From Photobacterium indicum (GTDB lineage Bacteria > Pseudomonadota > Gammaproteobacteria > Enterobacterales > Vibrionaceae), in assembly GCF_003026215.1 (NCBI RefSeq), contig NZ_PYOC01000012.1:89401-153400 (forward strand): DNA of 64,000 nucleotides, read 5' to 3'. Positions 26,980 to 36,582 of the stretch are shown in pieces; positions within the stretch are counted from its first letter, which is position 1; each line of letters begins with the position of its first letter. The notes beneath the pieces were generated by a model. The model searched no databases. It worked only from the letters and a program-made list of their open reading frames with translations, and was not told the DNA's origin. The translations under genes and the position numbers were made by a program.

Positions 26980-28266
26980 TTATTTTTTCGCAGCAATCAA
27001 GCCTTTGTTAACATCAATGATGTCTTGTTCGTTCAATGAACCAACGGCTTGTTTAAGCTGAATTTGACTGATGATGTACTGGTAACGAGAGCTTGATAGC
27101 TGACGGTTTGCATCGTATAAACGACGTGTTGCATCAAGAACATCAACAATAGTACGTGTACCTACGTCAAAACCAGCTTCAGTTGCTTCTAATGCTGATT
27201 TAGCTGAAATAACAGACTGTTGGTAAGCGCGGATAGCACCAATCGTGGCATTTATGTTGTTATAAAGAGCACGTACATCTTTTACAACACCACGGTATGA
27301 ACCTTCTAAATCTTCGCTCGCAGACACATAATTAAACTGTGCTTGTTTCACTTCAGAGGTTGTTCTACCACCGGTATAAACGGGTAAGTTTAAATTGATA
27401 CCAGCCGTTAATGTACCTTCATCGGTAATACTAATTTTATCATCGTAGTTGTAACCAGCATCAAACGACAATGTTGGTAAATGACCTGATTCAGCAAGTG
27501 AAATATTATCACGTGCAACATCTTGAGAAATACGCGATGTTAGCAAGGTTAAGTTTTCATTGGCCGCATCTTGTAGCAAGCTTTCAACGTTCGATTGTGG
27601 TGCGCTAGCCGAGAAACGTGCCGTATCTAAGATATTTAGGTTAGTGTGTTCTTGACCCGTGATCTCACGAATTTCTTCGTAGCTGTTGATTAGTGCATTC
27701 TCATTCAGAATTTCATCAGCTAATACGCTATCGTATTGAGCCTGAGCATCATGCACGTCAGTGATCGCTGATAGACCAACTTCAAAACGTTGCTTAGTTT
27801 GCTCTAATTGACGACCTACAGCGGCTTTTTCAGCACGAACAAATTCAAGATCATCCATTGCTTTAAGCACATCGAAATAAGATTGTGCGACACGGTAGAT
27901 TAAATCTTGTTGTGATGCGGCGTAAGAGGCATCGCTTTGGCGAGCCACTTTTTCTGCAATATCGAGATTTATCCAGCTAGAGCGATTATAGATAGACTGA
28001 CTAAGGCTCAAACCACCGTTAAAACCATCAGAATCACCGTCCAATGTCGCAACGTTATATCCAGCCGTTAAATTAATTTGTGGCAGTAGTGAACTACGTG
28101 ATGAGTTGATTGCCTCAAAAGCAGAATCTTTATCTGAAGCCGCTCTTAATAACTGAGGATCGTTTTGTTTTGCTTGTTGGTAGATGTTAGCAAGATCATC
28201 AGCCAGTGCTGTTTGGCTGAAACTGCCAAGCGCAACGCTAATAATGAGCGGAAGCAATTTTTTCAT
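26980..28266 (-). CDS. tolC: Outer-membrane efflux channel TolC
   Basis: Trimeric outer-membrane and periplasmic channel for tripartite drug efflux and type I secretion. The 428 residues start with a signal peptide (1-22, ending ALADDLANIY). Two outer-membrane-efflux-protein repeats follow: FDVLKAMDDLEFVRAEK near 128-144, with FEVGLSAITDVHDAQAQYD near 155-175, and the equivalent EATEAGFDVGTRTIVDVLDA near 355-375. It is shorter than E. coli TolC (493) at the C-terminus, as in vibrios. It is divergent from nudF, as in E. coli. Confidence 0.96.
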   Translation of the reverse strand: MKKLLPLIISVALGSFSQTALADDLANIYQQAKQNDPQLLRAASDKDSAFEAINSSRSSLLPQINLTAGYNVATLDGDSDGFNGGLSLSQSIYNRSSWINLDIAEKVARQSDASYAASQQDLIYRVAQSYFDVLKAMDDLEFVRAEKAAVGRQLEQTKQRFEVGLSAITDVHDAQAQYDSVLADEILNENALINSYEEIREITGQEHTNLNILDTARFSASAPQSNVESLLQDAANENLTLLTSRISQDVARDNISLAESGHLPTLSFDAGYNYDDKISITDEGTLTAGINLNLPVYTGGRTTSEVKQAQFNYVSASEDLEGSYRGVVKDVRALYNNINATIGAIRAYQQSVISAKSALEATEAGFDVGTRTIVDVLDATRRLYDANRQLSSSRYQYIISQIQLKQAVGSLNEQDIIDVNKGLIAAKK

Positions 28267-28516
28267 GAATGCCTTTCCTGGTCCTGATAAAAGATAAAAA
28301 TATACGCAAAGAATCAGTGTACCTTAAGAAAGCTTACTAGGAACTGATCATTACGTAGTTTTACTTAATATATCGTTGTTTATTTAATCATATGTGATTG
28401 TAAACTATCCAACTAGGAATGATTACTTAAAAAAATTCACAAAATTTATGAAAAATGTTGAATTTGATCATTGCTGCTGACCCTTTTGAATGAAAAGATA
28501 GGGGATTCAGGAGAGC

Positions 28517-29152
28517 ATGGATGACCCAAAAGTGTCTTTAAGTGAAAACCAACCTTTTTATACCAAGGATGATGTTGAAATTTTGTCGTCAGAAAAAGTA
28601 TATAACGGCTTTTTCAGTATGGTGAAATACCGCTTACGACATAAATTGTTTGATGGTAGTTGGAGTAAGCCACTTGATCGTGAATTATTCGAACGTGGTC
28701 ACGCTGCGGCATTGCTGCCTTATGATCCCATTGAAGATAAAGTCGTAATATTGGAACAATTTCGTATTGGCGCTATGGTGGCTGAATTTACACCGTGGCA
28801 GTTAGAAATTGTTGCCGGCATTATCGAGCCGGGTGAATCCGCTCACGATGTTGCGTGTCGTGAAGCGGTAGAAGAAGCTGGCTTAATGGTGACTGATTTA
28901 GAAAAAGTGACACGTTATTTATCGAGCTCTGGTGGCTGTTCTGAAGCATTGGATGTATTTGTGGGTCGCGTTGATAGTACGCAAGCACAAGGGATTCATG
29001 GCCTTATTGATGAAGGTGAAGATATTCGCGTTCATGTGATAACACGACAAGAAGCATACCAGTGGGTAGTGTCGGGAAAAATTGAGAATGCCGCATCGAT
29101 CATTGCGCTACAATGGTTGCAGTTGAACTACTTACGTTTACAAAGTAAATAG
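28517..29152 (+). CDS. nudF: ADP-ribose pyrophosphatase
   Basis: Nudix hydrolase that splits ADP-ribose to AMP and ribose 5-phosphate. The 211 residues (E. coli 209) carry the Nudix box GIIEPGESAHDVACREAVEE near 116-135, preceded by WQLEIVAG, and the downstream YLSSSGGCSEALDVFVG characteristic of the ADP-ribose group. GGAG precedes the ATG by a few bases. It opens the nudF-yqiB-cpdA-yqiA-parE run conserved with E. coli. Confidence 0.96.
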   Translation: MDDPKVSLSENQPFYTKDDVEILSSEKVYNGFFSMVKYRLRHKLFDGSWSKPLDRELFERGHAAALLPYDPIEDKVVILEQFRIGAMVAEFTPWQLEIVAGIIEPGESAHDVACREAVEEAGLMVTDLEKVTRYLSSSGGCSEALDVFVGRVDSTQAQGIHGLIDEGEDIRVHVITRQEAYQWVVSGKIENAASIIALQWLQLNYLRLQSK

Positions 29153-29247
29153 TAAGTATCGCGAGCTAATTTTGGATTATGCTGGCGAAGTAGTTCTGAA
29201 TGATATTAATCAAGTCGATGGCACTTTCAGTGGTCTAAGGACACCTT

Positions 29248-29676
29248 TTGAATAAGCGATATACTGTTGATCTAACGGGTTTGATGCGTTTGTATGAAAC
29301 CAATTATGCGAAGCTTCTTCCATTATTGCCTAAAAGTGATGACGTCGGAGATGAATGCGCGTATTTAGTTTTTGAACATGAATATCGACTTAAAATTACT
29401 GAGTCAACCCGCTATACCACAGTAATTTGCTTGTGGTTGCATAATAAAACAGATGCAGTGGAATACTTAGTGCCGCGTTTGACGGTAAGGTTATATCACG
29501 ATGCAAAAGTGGCGGAAGTGTGCTCTGCTCAGCAGATTTCACGACTTAAGCCACGGTATGATTATCCCAATTTACGTATGTATCAAAAAGATGAAAAACA
29601 TCAAGTTAATCGCTTTTTGGGGGATTGGCTGACCTATTGCCTTAAGAATGGGCTCAGGAAGCAATCAATTTGTTAA
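29248..29676 (+). CDS. yqiB: DUF1249 protein YqiB
   Basis: A 142-residue soluble protein of the DUF1249 family, function unknown. The TTG start follows TAAGG by 7 bp and gives MNKRYTVDLTGLMRLYETNY; the family has the same N-terminus. Other conserved blocks are YTTVICLWLHN near 53-63, RLYHDAKVAEVC near 78-89, and YPNLRMYQKDEKHQVNRFLG near 109-128. It lies between nudF and cpdA in E. coli too. It may belong to nucleotide metabolism but nothing in the sequence proves it. Confidence 0.9.
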   Translation: MNKRYTVDLTGLMRLYETNYAKLLPLLPKSDDVGDECAYLVFEHEYRLKITESTRYTTVICLWLHNKTDAVEYLVPRLTVRLYHDAKVAEVCSAQQISRLKPRYDYPNLRMYQKDEKHQVNRFLGDWLTYCLKNGLRKQSIC

Positions 29677-29707
29677 TTGAATTAGAATAGACAAGGTTTT
29701 TGACGTT

Positions 29708-30532
29708 TTGCAGACGTATTTTTTGCCACAAACGAACCCTAATAGTGTGGTTCTACTTCAAATAACTGATACTCATCTATTTGCTGATGAGTCGGGTTGT
29801 TTGTTGGGGGTGGCGACTAAAGATAGTTTTAATGCAGTGATAGACGCTGTAGATGCTTCCGCACGCCCGTTTGAAGCTATTGTAGCAACAGGTGATATTT
29901 CACAAGATCATACTGATGAATCTTATCAGCATTTTTCAGATGGTATTTCCCGCTGGTCTCAACCTTGTTTTTGGTTGCCGGGTAACCATGATTATCAGCC
30001 TGCTATGCACTCTGTTTTGCCATCGCCACAAATTAAATCGTGTGAGCAAGTGCTTGCAGGGGATTATTGGCAAGTCATACTACTTGATAGTCAAGTTCAG
30101 GGCGTACCGCATGGTGAGCTAAGTGAAGCACAGTTGTTGATGCTGGACGCTACGTTAAAGGCACACCCAGAACGTCATGCTTTAATATTATTGCATCACC
30201 ATCCATTAGTGGCGGGAAGTGCTTGGCTTGATCAGCATCAGCTGCACAATAATGAAGCCTTTTGGCAAATCATTGATAAGTACCCTAAGGTGAGTGCCGT
30301 CTTGTGTGGGCATATCCATCAAGAACTTGATTGTGTATATCATGGTGTGCGTGTGCTTGCGACACCGTCAACGTGTATTCAATTTTTACCCGATTCAAAT
30401 GACTTTGCTTTAGACAAAACTAACCCTGGTTGGCGTTACCTTGAATTAACCCGAGAAGGGCAGTTAAATACTGATGTTTGTCGTTTACAAGGTAGACGCT
30501 TTATCCCCTTGTTTAATTCAGCAGGCTATTAA
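29708..30532 (+). CDS. cpdA: 3',5'-cyclic-AMP phosphodiesterase
   Basis: Metallophosphoesterase that hydrolyses cAMP and so tempers CRP signalling. The 274 residues begin from a TTG and carry the five metal-binding motifs in order: QITDTHLF (near 18-25), ATGDISQD, LPGNHDYQP, LLHHHPLV and LCGHIHQE. Length matches E. coli CpdA (275). The yqiA ATG follows the stop directly, showing coupling. Confidence 0.95.
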   Translation: MQTYFLPQTNPNSVVLLQITDTHLFADESGCLLGVATKDSFNAVIDAVDASARPFEAIVATGDISQDHTDESYQHFSDGISRWSQPCFWLPGNHDYQPAMHSVLPSPQIKSCEQVLAGDYWQVILLDSQVQGVPHGELSEAQLLMLDATLKAHPERHALILLHHHPLVAGSAWLDQHQLHNNEAFWQIIDKYPKVSAVLCGHIHQELDCVYHGVRVLATPSTCIQFLPDSNDFALDKTNPGWRYLELTREGQLNTDVCRLQGRRFIPLFNSAGY

Positions 30533-31111
30533 ATGAAACCGTTGTTGCTTTATATCCATGGATTCAACAGCTCTCCCTTGTCATTAAAAGCGCAGATAAT
30601 GGCAGAATACTGTAGGCAACATCGGCCAGATATTCGTGTTGAGATCCCGCAAATGCCTTGCTATCCGGCACAAGCTGCCACATTTATTGATGATTTAGTT
30701 AGCAACTTTAAGCAAGATTATACGATAGGCTTAGTGGGTAGCTCATTAGGTGGATATATTTCAACATGGTTAAATAACCGTCACCAGCTTCCTGCTGTAT
30801 TGGTTAATCCTGCGGTAAAGCCTTATGAATTACTGCAAGATTATCTTGGTGAACAAGTAAATCCTTATACCAGTGAAAAGTATTGGCTAGAGCCTCAACA
30901 TATTGATGAATTGAAAACCATGGATGTTGAACAACTTGTTGATCCAAAACAATTTTGGTTGTTACAACAAATGGGTGATGAAGTCTTAGATTATCGCCAA
31001 GCTGTAGATAAATATGCCGCAAGTAAGCAAACCGTTGAGCCAGATGGCGACCACAGTTTTGTTGATTTTGAACGCTTTCCTGCCGATGTAATTCAATTCT
31101 TAAAGCTATAG
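30533..31111 (+). CDS. yqiA: Alpha/beta-hydrolase esterase YqiA
   Basis: A 192-residue esterase of the UPF0227 family. It begins LLLYIHGFNSSPLSLKAQ with the oxyanion-hole region. The nucleophile elbow is GSSLGG at 69-74 with Ser71. The acid is probably in the LLQQMGDEVLDY strand, and the catalytic His is in GDHSF near the C-terminus. E. coli YqiA hydrolyses short acyl and palmitoyl-CoA esters; the natural substrate is unknown. It starts directly after cpdA and precedes parE. Confidence 0.93.
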   Translation: MKPLLLYIHGFNSSPLSLKAQIMAEYCRQHRPDIRVEIPQMPCYPAQAATFIDDLVSNFKQDYTIGLVGSSLGGYISTWLNNRHQLPAVLVNPAVKPYELLQDYLGEQVNPYTSEKYWLEPQHIDELKTMDVEQLVDPKQFWLLQQMGDEVLDYRQAVDKYAASKQTVEPDGDHSFVDFERFPADVIQFLKL

Positions 31112-31138
31112 CCGTAAATAAGCTAAGGTTATAGCTCG

Positions 31139-31154
31139 ACTCACAATTGTGAGT
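31139..31154. promoter_or_regulatory. Perfect 16-bp palindrome upstream of parE
   Basis: ACTCACAATTGTGAGT is an uninterrupted palindrome between yqiA and parE, 79 bp before the parE ATG. It is followed at 31166-31192 by a hairpin pairing ACCTCCGCTTG with CAAGCCGAGGT (one mismatch). The shape suggests an operator for a dimeric regulator; the regulator is unknown. Confidence 0.5.
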
Positions 31155-31232
31155 TTTACCGTTGACCTCCGCTTGACAACCAAGCCGAGGTTACTGACTA
31201 TTGTTGCCAAATTTCTAGTAGCCTTCCGTAAT

Positions 31233-33116
31233 ATGACAGAGCAAAGCTATAACGCCGGATCCATTGAGGTTCTAAATGGCCTTGAGCCAGTACGCCGCCG
31301 CCCAGGTATGTATACCGACACGGTTAGGCCCAATCACCTTGGTCAAGAAGTAATTGATAACAGCGTCGATGAAGCGCTGGCTGGTCATGCCCGAAAAGTA
31401 GAAGTGATCCTTCATGCTGACCAATCACTTGAAGTGATCGATGATGGCCGAGGCATGCCAGTAGACATTCACCCTGTAGAAGGTGTCTCTGGTGTTGAGC
31501 TTATTTTATGTAAGCTGCATGCGGGGGGTAAATTCTCAAATGATAGCTATCAGTTTTCTGGTGGTTTACACGGGGTAGGTATTTCGGTTGTAAATGCCTT
31601 GTCTAAACGTGTTGAAGTATCCGTAAAACGTGATGGGCAAATTTATCAAATTGCATTTGAACATGGCGATAAAGTCTCAGAGCTCGAAGTTATTGGTACC
31701 TGTGGGCGCCGTGCGAAAGGTACGCGTGTGCATTTCTGGCCGGATGCTCGATATTTTGACAGCGCTAAATTTTCTGTTTCACGACTAAAAAGTGTCTTAA
31801 AAGCCAAAGCAGTGCTATGCCCAGGGCTTGAGATTGTTTTCACCAATAAAATTGCTGATGAAACCGTTCGTTGGTGCTACGAAGATGGCTTAAAAGATTA
31901 CCTGCTTGAAGGTGTGAAAGGGTATACCTTGTTACCTGAAGAACCTTTTGTTGGCGTATTTACCAGCCAAATTGAAGCGGCTGATTGGGCGCTGCTTTGG
32001 TTGCCAGAAGGTGGTGAATTAATCACTGAAAGCTACGTTAACTTAATTCCGACCGCGCAAGGCGGCACACATGTTAACGGTTTACGCCAAGGTCTATTAG
32101 ATGCCATGCGTGAGTTCTGTGAATTCCGGAATCTACTACCACGTGGTGTGAAACTAACGGCCGATGATATTTGGGACCGTTGTGCGTATGTTTTGTCGGT
32201 TAAAATGCAAGATCCTCAATTTGCAGGGCAAACGAAAGAGCGTTTGTCATCGCGTCAATGTGCAGCCTTTGTGTCTGGTGTTGTAAAAGATGCCTTTAGC
32301 CTTTGGTTGAATGAGCGACCACAACTTGCAGAGCAACTAGCAGAAACGTGTATTGCTAATGCGCATCGACGTATGCGAGCCAGCAAAAAAGTGGTTCGTA
32401 AAAAAATCGCTTCAGGACCAGCTCTTCCAGGAAAATTGGCCGACTGTTCTCAACAAGATCTTAATCGCACCGAGCTTTTTTTAGTGGAAGGTGATTCGGC
32501 GGGCGGTTCAGCGAAGCAAGCTCGTGATCGTATGTTCCAGGCGATCATGCCATTACGCGGTAAAATTCTAAACACTTGGGAAGTGTCTGCTGATCAAGTG
32601 CTGGCATCACAAGAAGTGCATGATATTTCTGTTGCTTTGGGTATTGACCCAGACAGCGATGATCTTAGCGGCTTACGTTACGGTAAAATTTGTGTACTTG
32701 CCGATGCCGACTCCGATGGTTTACACATCGCGACCTTGCTGTGTGCTTTGTTCATGAAGCATTTCGAAACCTTAGTACGTGCTGGGCATGTGTATATTGC
32801 AATGCCGCCGTTATATCGTATCGACTTGGCGAAAGAGGTGTATTACGCACTGGATGAAGATGAAAAGAACGGTATTTTGGATCGCCTAAGTACCAAGCGT
32901 GGCAAAGTGAACGTTCAGCGATTTAAAGGTCTGGGTGAAATGAACCCACTGCAATTGCGTGAAACGACAATGGATCCAAATACACGACGCTTGGTCCAGT
33001 TAACGATTGATGATGACACCAAAACCAATGAAATGATGGATATGCTGCTAGGTAAAAAGCGAGCAGAAGACCGTCGTTTTTGGTTGCAAGATAAAGGCGA
33101 TATGGCTGAGGTCTAA
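31233..33116 (+). CDS. parE: DNA topoisomerase IV subunit B
   Basis: ATPase subunit of topoisomerase IV, which decatenates daughter chromosomes. The ATG at 31233 (MTEQSYNAGSIEVL) matches E. coli ParE; the 28-codon upstream extension is not conserved. The 627 residues show GHKL ATP-binding motifs EVIDNSVDEALAGHA, DDGRGMPV and GGLHGVGIS, and the TOPRIM motifs LVEGDSAGGSAKQARDR and DADSDGLHI. parC follows on the same strand after 137 bp. Confidence 0.98.
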   Translation: MTEQSYNAGSIEVLNGLEPVRRRPGMYTDTVRPNHLGQEVIDNSVDEALAGHARKVEVILHADQSLEVIDDGRGMPVDIHPVEGVSGVELILCKLHAGGKFSNDSYQFSGGLHGVGISVVNALSKRVEVSVKRDGQIYQIAFEHGDKVSELEVIGTCGRRAKGTRVHFWPDARYFDSAKFSVSRLKSVLKAKAVLCPGLEIVFTNKIADETVRWCYEDGLKDYLLEGVKGYTLLPEEPFVGVFTSQIEAADWALLWLPEGGELITESYVNLIPTAQGGTHVNGLRQGLLDAMREFCEFRNLLPRGVKLTADDIWDRCAYVLSVKMQDPQFAGQTKERLSSRQCAAFVSGVVKDAFSLWLNERPQLAEQLAETCIANAHRRMRASKKVVRKKIASGPALPGKLADCSQQDLNRTELFLVEGDSAGGSAKQARDRMFQAIMPLRGKILNTWEVSADQVLASQEVHDISVALGIDPDSDDLSGLRYGKICVLADADSDGLHIATLLCALFMKHFETLVRAGHVYIAMPPLYRIDLAKEVYYALDEDEKNGILDRLSTKRGKVNVQRFKGLGEMNPLQLRETTMDPNTRRLVQLTIDDDTKTNEMMDMLLGKKRAEDRRFWLQDKGDMAEV

Positions 33117-33253
33117 TTCGATTAGGCATGGCTTTGAATAATGTTTTTATTGTGTACCAGCATACATAAGATTGAGTTTGCGGGCTGTTTTAGCGCTGTT
33201 TTAAGCGTTCATGCAGCCCGTAAAAATAAATATATTAAACGGATTAACCCACG

Positions 33254-35524
33254 ATGACTGATGTCTCAATGGATGGCGTAGAACAGCTTCCACTTAGGAA
33301 GTTTACTGAAGACGCTTATTTAAATTACTCCATGTATGTAATCATGGATCGTGCCTTACCATTCATTGGCGATGGCTTGAAACCGGTTCAACGTCGTATT
33401 ATTTACGCCATGTCTGAGCTGGGTCTAAATGCGACGGCTAAATATAAAAAGTCAGCGCGTACTGTTGGTGACGTACTCGGTAAATTCCACCCTCATGGTG
33501 ATTCAGCCTGTTATGAAGCGATGGTATTAATGGCTCAGCCATTCTCATACCGTTATCCGCTCGTTGACGGGCAAGGTAACTGGGGGGCACCCGATGACCC
33601 TAAATCCTTCGCGGCAATGCGTTATACCGAATCACGTTTATCACGCTTTTCTGAGGTGTTACTGAGTGAATTAGGGCAAGGAACAGCAGACTGGGTGCCA
33701 AACTTTGATGGCACCATGAATGAGCCAAAAATGTTACCAGCGCGGTTACCGCATATTCTGTTAAACGGAATAACGGGTATTGCCGTTGGTATGGCGACAG
33801 ATATTCCGCCGCATAATGCGCGTGAAGTGGCAAATGCAGCCGTGCATTTGCTTGATAACCCGAAAGCTGATCTTGATGAATTAATGGAATTCGTCAAAGG
33901 TCCGGATTATCCTACTGAAGCAGAAATCATTACCCCAGTTCATGACCTAAAGAAAGTGTATAAAAGTGGTCGTGGTAGTATCCGAATGCGTGCGATATGG
34001 CATAAAGAAAATGGCGATATCGTCATTACTGCGTTGCCACACCAAGTATCTGGTGCGAAGTTATTAGAACAAATCGCGAACCAGATGCGTGCGAAAAAGT
34101 TGCCAATGGTTGAAGATTTGCGTGATGAGTCGGATCATGAAAATCCAACGCGTATCGTTATTGTGCCGCGCTCAAATCGTATTGATAGCGAACAATTAAT
34201 GAATCACTTGTTTGCTTCTACGGATTTAGAAAAAAGCTTCCGTGTAAACCTCAATATGTTGGGGCTTGATGGGCGTCCTCAGGTGAAAGGTTTACTTGAG
34301 ATCATCACTGAGTGGCTGATTTTCCGCCGTTCAACTGTGCGTCGTCGTTTACAGTATCGTTTAGATAAAGTGGTTGCGCGTTTACATATTTTGGAAGGTT
34401 TACTGGCGGCTTATCTTAATATTGATGAAGTTATTGAAATCATCCGTAATGAAGAGAATCCCAAAGCGGAGCTAATGTCTCGCTTTGACTTGAGCGTTAT
34501 TCAAGCAGATGCCATTTTAGAAATTAAACTGCGTCAGTTAGCAAAATTAGAAGAAATTAAGATCCGTGGTGAACAAGATGAACTCGCCAAAGAACGTGAT
34601 TATCTTGAGAAACTTCTAGGGTCAGAGCGCCGTTTAAGCACGCTAATTAAGAAAGAAATTCAAGCAGATGCAGAGAAGTATGGCGATGATCGTCGTTCTC
34701 CATTGGTTGAGCGAGCTGAAGCAAAAGCGTTAACTGAGCGAGATTTGATCCCAAGCGAAGCCATTACGGTCGTATTGTCTGAGAAAGGTTGGATTCGTCA
34801 TGCGAAAGGCTATGACGTTGATCCAACGAGCTTGAGTTATAAATCAGGCGATAACTACTTAGCTCATGCGCGTGGTAAGAGTAACCTACCGGCAATTTTA
34901 ATTGGTTCTGATGGTCGTAGCTATGCGTTGGAATCGCACTCTTTGCCTTCGGCTCGTAGCCAAGGTGAGCCAGTAACAGGGCGACTTAATTTAACTCCTG
35001 GCACAAATCTTCGCCAAGTACTCATGGCCGATGATGAACAGATGTGGCTAATGGGCTCTGATGCGGGTTATGGCTTTATTTGTAAGAGTACCGATATGGT
35101 CTCGAAGAATAAGAGCGGTAAGGCGTTACTGACAGTACCAGAAAAAGCAAAAGTGATGGCTCCACAGCCTATCTCGAATCTTGATACTGATGAGATTTTA
35201 GTCATTACCAATGAAGGCCGAATGTTGTTATTCCCAATCAAAGATTTACCGCAATTAGGTAAAGGGAAAGGAAATAAGATCATTAATATTCCATCGGCTC
35301 GTTCTAAGTCGCGCGAAGAGTTCTTGTCACAACTCATTGTGTTACCACAAGGAGAGCAAGTCACGATACATGCTGGTAAGCGAAAGATGGGCTTAAAAGC
35401 AAGTGATCTTGATAACTTCCGTGGTGAGCGTGGTCGCCGAGGCACTATGCTGCCTCGTGGTCTTCAAAATGTTACCCGCTTGGAAATCACCTCTACAGCA
35501 CAGGCGTCAGATAGCCCTGAATAA
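33254..35524 (+). CDS. parC: DNA topoisomerase IV subunit A
   Basis: DNA-cleaving subunit of topoisomerase IV, 756 residues (E. coli 752). The breakage-reunion domain has the active-site Tyr124 in AAMRYTESRLS. The quinolone-determining region reads HPHGDSACYEAM with Ser84 and Glu88, equivalent to Ser80 and Glu84 of E. coli, so no classical resistance substitution is present. The C-terminal beta-propeller part ends normally. A terminator lies 27 bp downstream. Confidence 0.98.
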   Translation: MTDVSMDGVEQLPLRKFTEDAYLNYSMYVIMDRALPFIGDGLKPVQRRIIYAMSELGLNATAKYKKSARTVGDVLGKFHPHGDSACYEAMVLMAQPFSYRYPLVDGQGNWGAPDDPKSFAAMRYTESRLSRFSEVLLSELGQGTADWVPNFDGTMNEPKMLPARLPHILLNGITGIAVGMATDIPPHNAREVANAAVHLLDNPKADLDELMEFVKGPDYPTEAEIITPVHDLKKVYKSGRGSIRMRAIWHKENGDIVITALPHQVSGAKLLEQIANQMRAKKLPMVEDLRDESDHENPTRIVIVPRSNRIDSEQLMNHLFASTDLEKSFRVNLNMLGLDGRPQVKGLLEIITEWLIFRRSTVRRRLQYRLDKVVARLHILEGLLAAYLNIDEVIEIIRNEENPKAELMSRFDLSVIQADAILEIKLRQLAKLEEIKIRGEQDELAKERDYLEKLLGSERRLSTLIKKEIQADAEKYGDDRRSPLVERAEAKALTERDLIPSEAITVVLSEKGWIRHAKGYDVDPTSLSYKSGDNYLAHARGKSNLPAILIGSDGRSYALESHSLPSARSQGEPVTGRLNLTPGTNLRQVLMADDEQMWLMGSDAGYGFICKSTDMVSKNKSGKALLTVPEKAKVMAPQPISNLDTDEILVITNEGRMLLFPIKDLPQLGKGKGNKIINIPSARSKSREEFLSQLIVLPQGEQVTIHAGKRKMGLKASDLDNFRGERGRRGTMLPRGLQNVTRLEITSTAQASDSPE

Positions 35525-35550
35525 GCCAGATTAGAGAAATTAATCTATAT

Positions 35551-35582
35551 ACAAACCCTTCATCATGGAGGGTTTGTTCTTT
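35551..35582 (+). terminator. parC terminator
   Basis: ACAAACCCT pairs with AGGGTTTGT around a 9-nt loop, followed by TCTTTTTATTT. Confidence 0.8.
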
Positions 35583-35719
35583 TTATTTGTCTATCAGTTA
35601 ACAGTTTCGTTTGCTAGGAAGTCGTGTAAATAGGTTTATGTTCAATTAATACACATAATTGATGTAATTTCTCTTTGCCTGAGTATACTAGCGAACGCTT
35701 GTACGCTGAGGAGAGCTCC

Positions 35720-36445
35720 ATGATATTTTTATTGCGCATTGTAGCCATCGCAATTTTTGCCGTTTTCATGTTTGTATTTGGTTGTGGTTACTGCTTATTT
35801 AGCCCACGAAACCCTAAACATGTGTATACGTTAGGCCGTTTATTTAGCAAGATGACACGTATATTAGGGGTTAAACTCGAAGTTCGCCATGCTGCCGGTG
35901 TCAATGATTCGGGAGCGAAAGTGTATGTTGCCAATCATCAAAATAATTATGATTTGTTTACTGTTTCAGGCGCAATCATGCCTAAGACTGTGACGGTCGG
36001 TAAAAAAAGCTTGGTGTGGATGCCGCTATTTGGCCAATTCTATTGGCTAACAGGCAACATTTTGATTGACCGTGCTAACCGTAGTAAAGCAGCTGGTACA
36101 ATTGGGCAAATAGTCAGTAAAATTAAAGAACAAAAAGTGTCTGTCTGGATGTTCCCTGAGGGTACGCGTTCTCGAGGTCGTGGTTTATTACCGTTTAAGA
36201 CTGGTGCCTTCCACGCTGCAATTGGTGCAGAAGTACCCGTTGTACCTATCGTGTGTAGTTCAACAGATAAGATTAAATTAAACCGTTGGAATAACGGTGT
36301 TGTGATTGTTGAAATTATGCCACCTGTATCGACGGAAGGGCTAACAAGAGAAGATGTGCGTGAGCTATTAAAGACATGCCGCGACATGATGAAAGAGAAG
36401 CTAATAGAGCTTGATGCAGAAGTCGCGACACGCACAGGAAAGTAA
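35720..36445 (+). CDS. plsC: 1-acyl-sn-glycerol-3-phosphate acyltransferase
   Basis: Converts lysophosphatidate to phosphatidate, the step after PlsY. The ATG at 35720 follows GAGGAG and gives MIFLLRIVAIAIF, aligning with E. coli PlsC (245 residues); the 15 codons upstream are not conserved. The 241 residues include an N-terminal membrane anchor, a CLFSPRNPKHV motif, the catalytic HX4D motif NHQNNYD near 74-80, and FPEGTRSRG near 147-155. plsC follows parC in E. coli also. Confidence 0.97.
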   Translation: MIFLLRIVAIAIFAVFMFVFGCGYCLFSPRNPKHVYTLGRLFSKMTRILGVKLEVRHAAGVNDSGAKVYVANHQNNYDLFTVSGAIMPKTVTVGKKSLVWMPLFGQFYWLTGNILIDRANRSKAAGTIGQIVSKIKEQKVSVWMFPEGTRSRGRGLLPFKTGAFHAAIGAEVPVVPIVCSSTDKIKLNRWNNGVVIVEIMPPVSTEGLTREDVRELLKTCRDMMKEKLIELDAEVATRTGK

Positions 36446-36521
36446 AAGGTTCATCTAGCAGGGTTTGTAGAGTAACGGTGGCTAGATATTGACCTCGAAT
36501 AAAAAAGTGCCACTATTTAAT

Positions 36522-36560
36522 AAGGACATGCAGATGAGTATTCGCATGTCCTTTTGTTTT
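36522..36560 (+). terminator. plsC terminator
   Basis: AAGGACATGC (36522-36531) pairs perfectly with GCATGTCCTT (36544-36553), followed by TTGTTTTTG. Confidence 0.8.
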
Positions 36561-36582
36561 TGATGTGTAGAAGATAGAGCTC

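Noticed and set aside
33179..33222. Terminator between parE and parC
   Set aside because: CGGGCTG/CAGCCCG can pair, but the loop is long and no T-run follows; parC may be transcribed from parE or separately, and I cannot decide.
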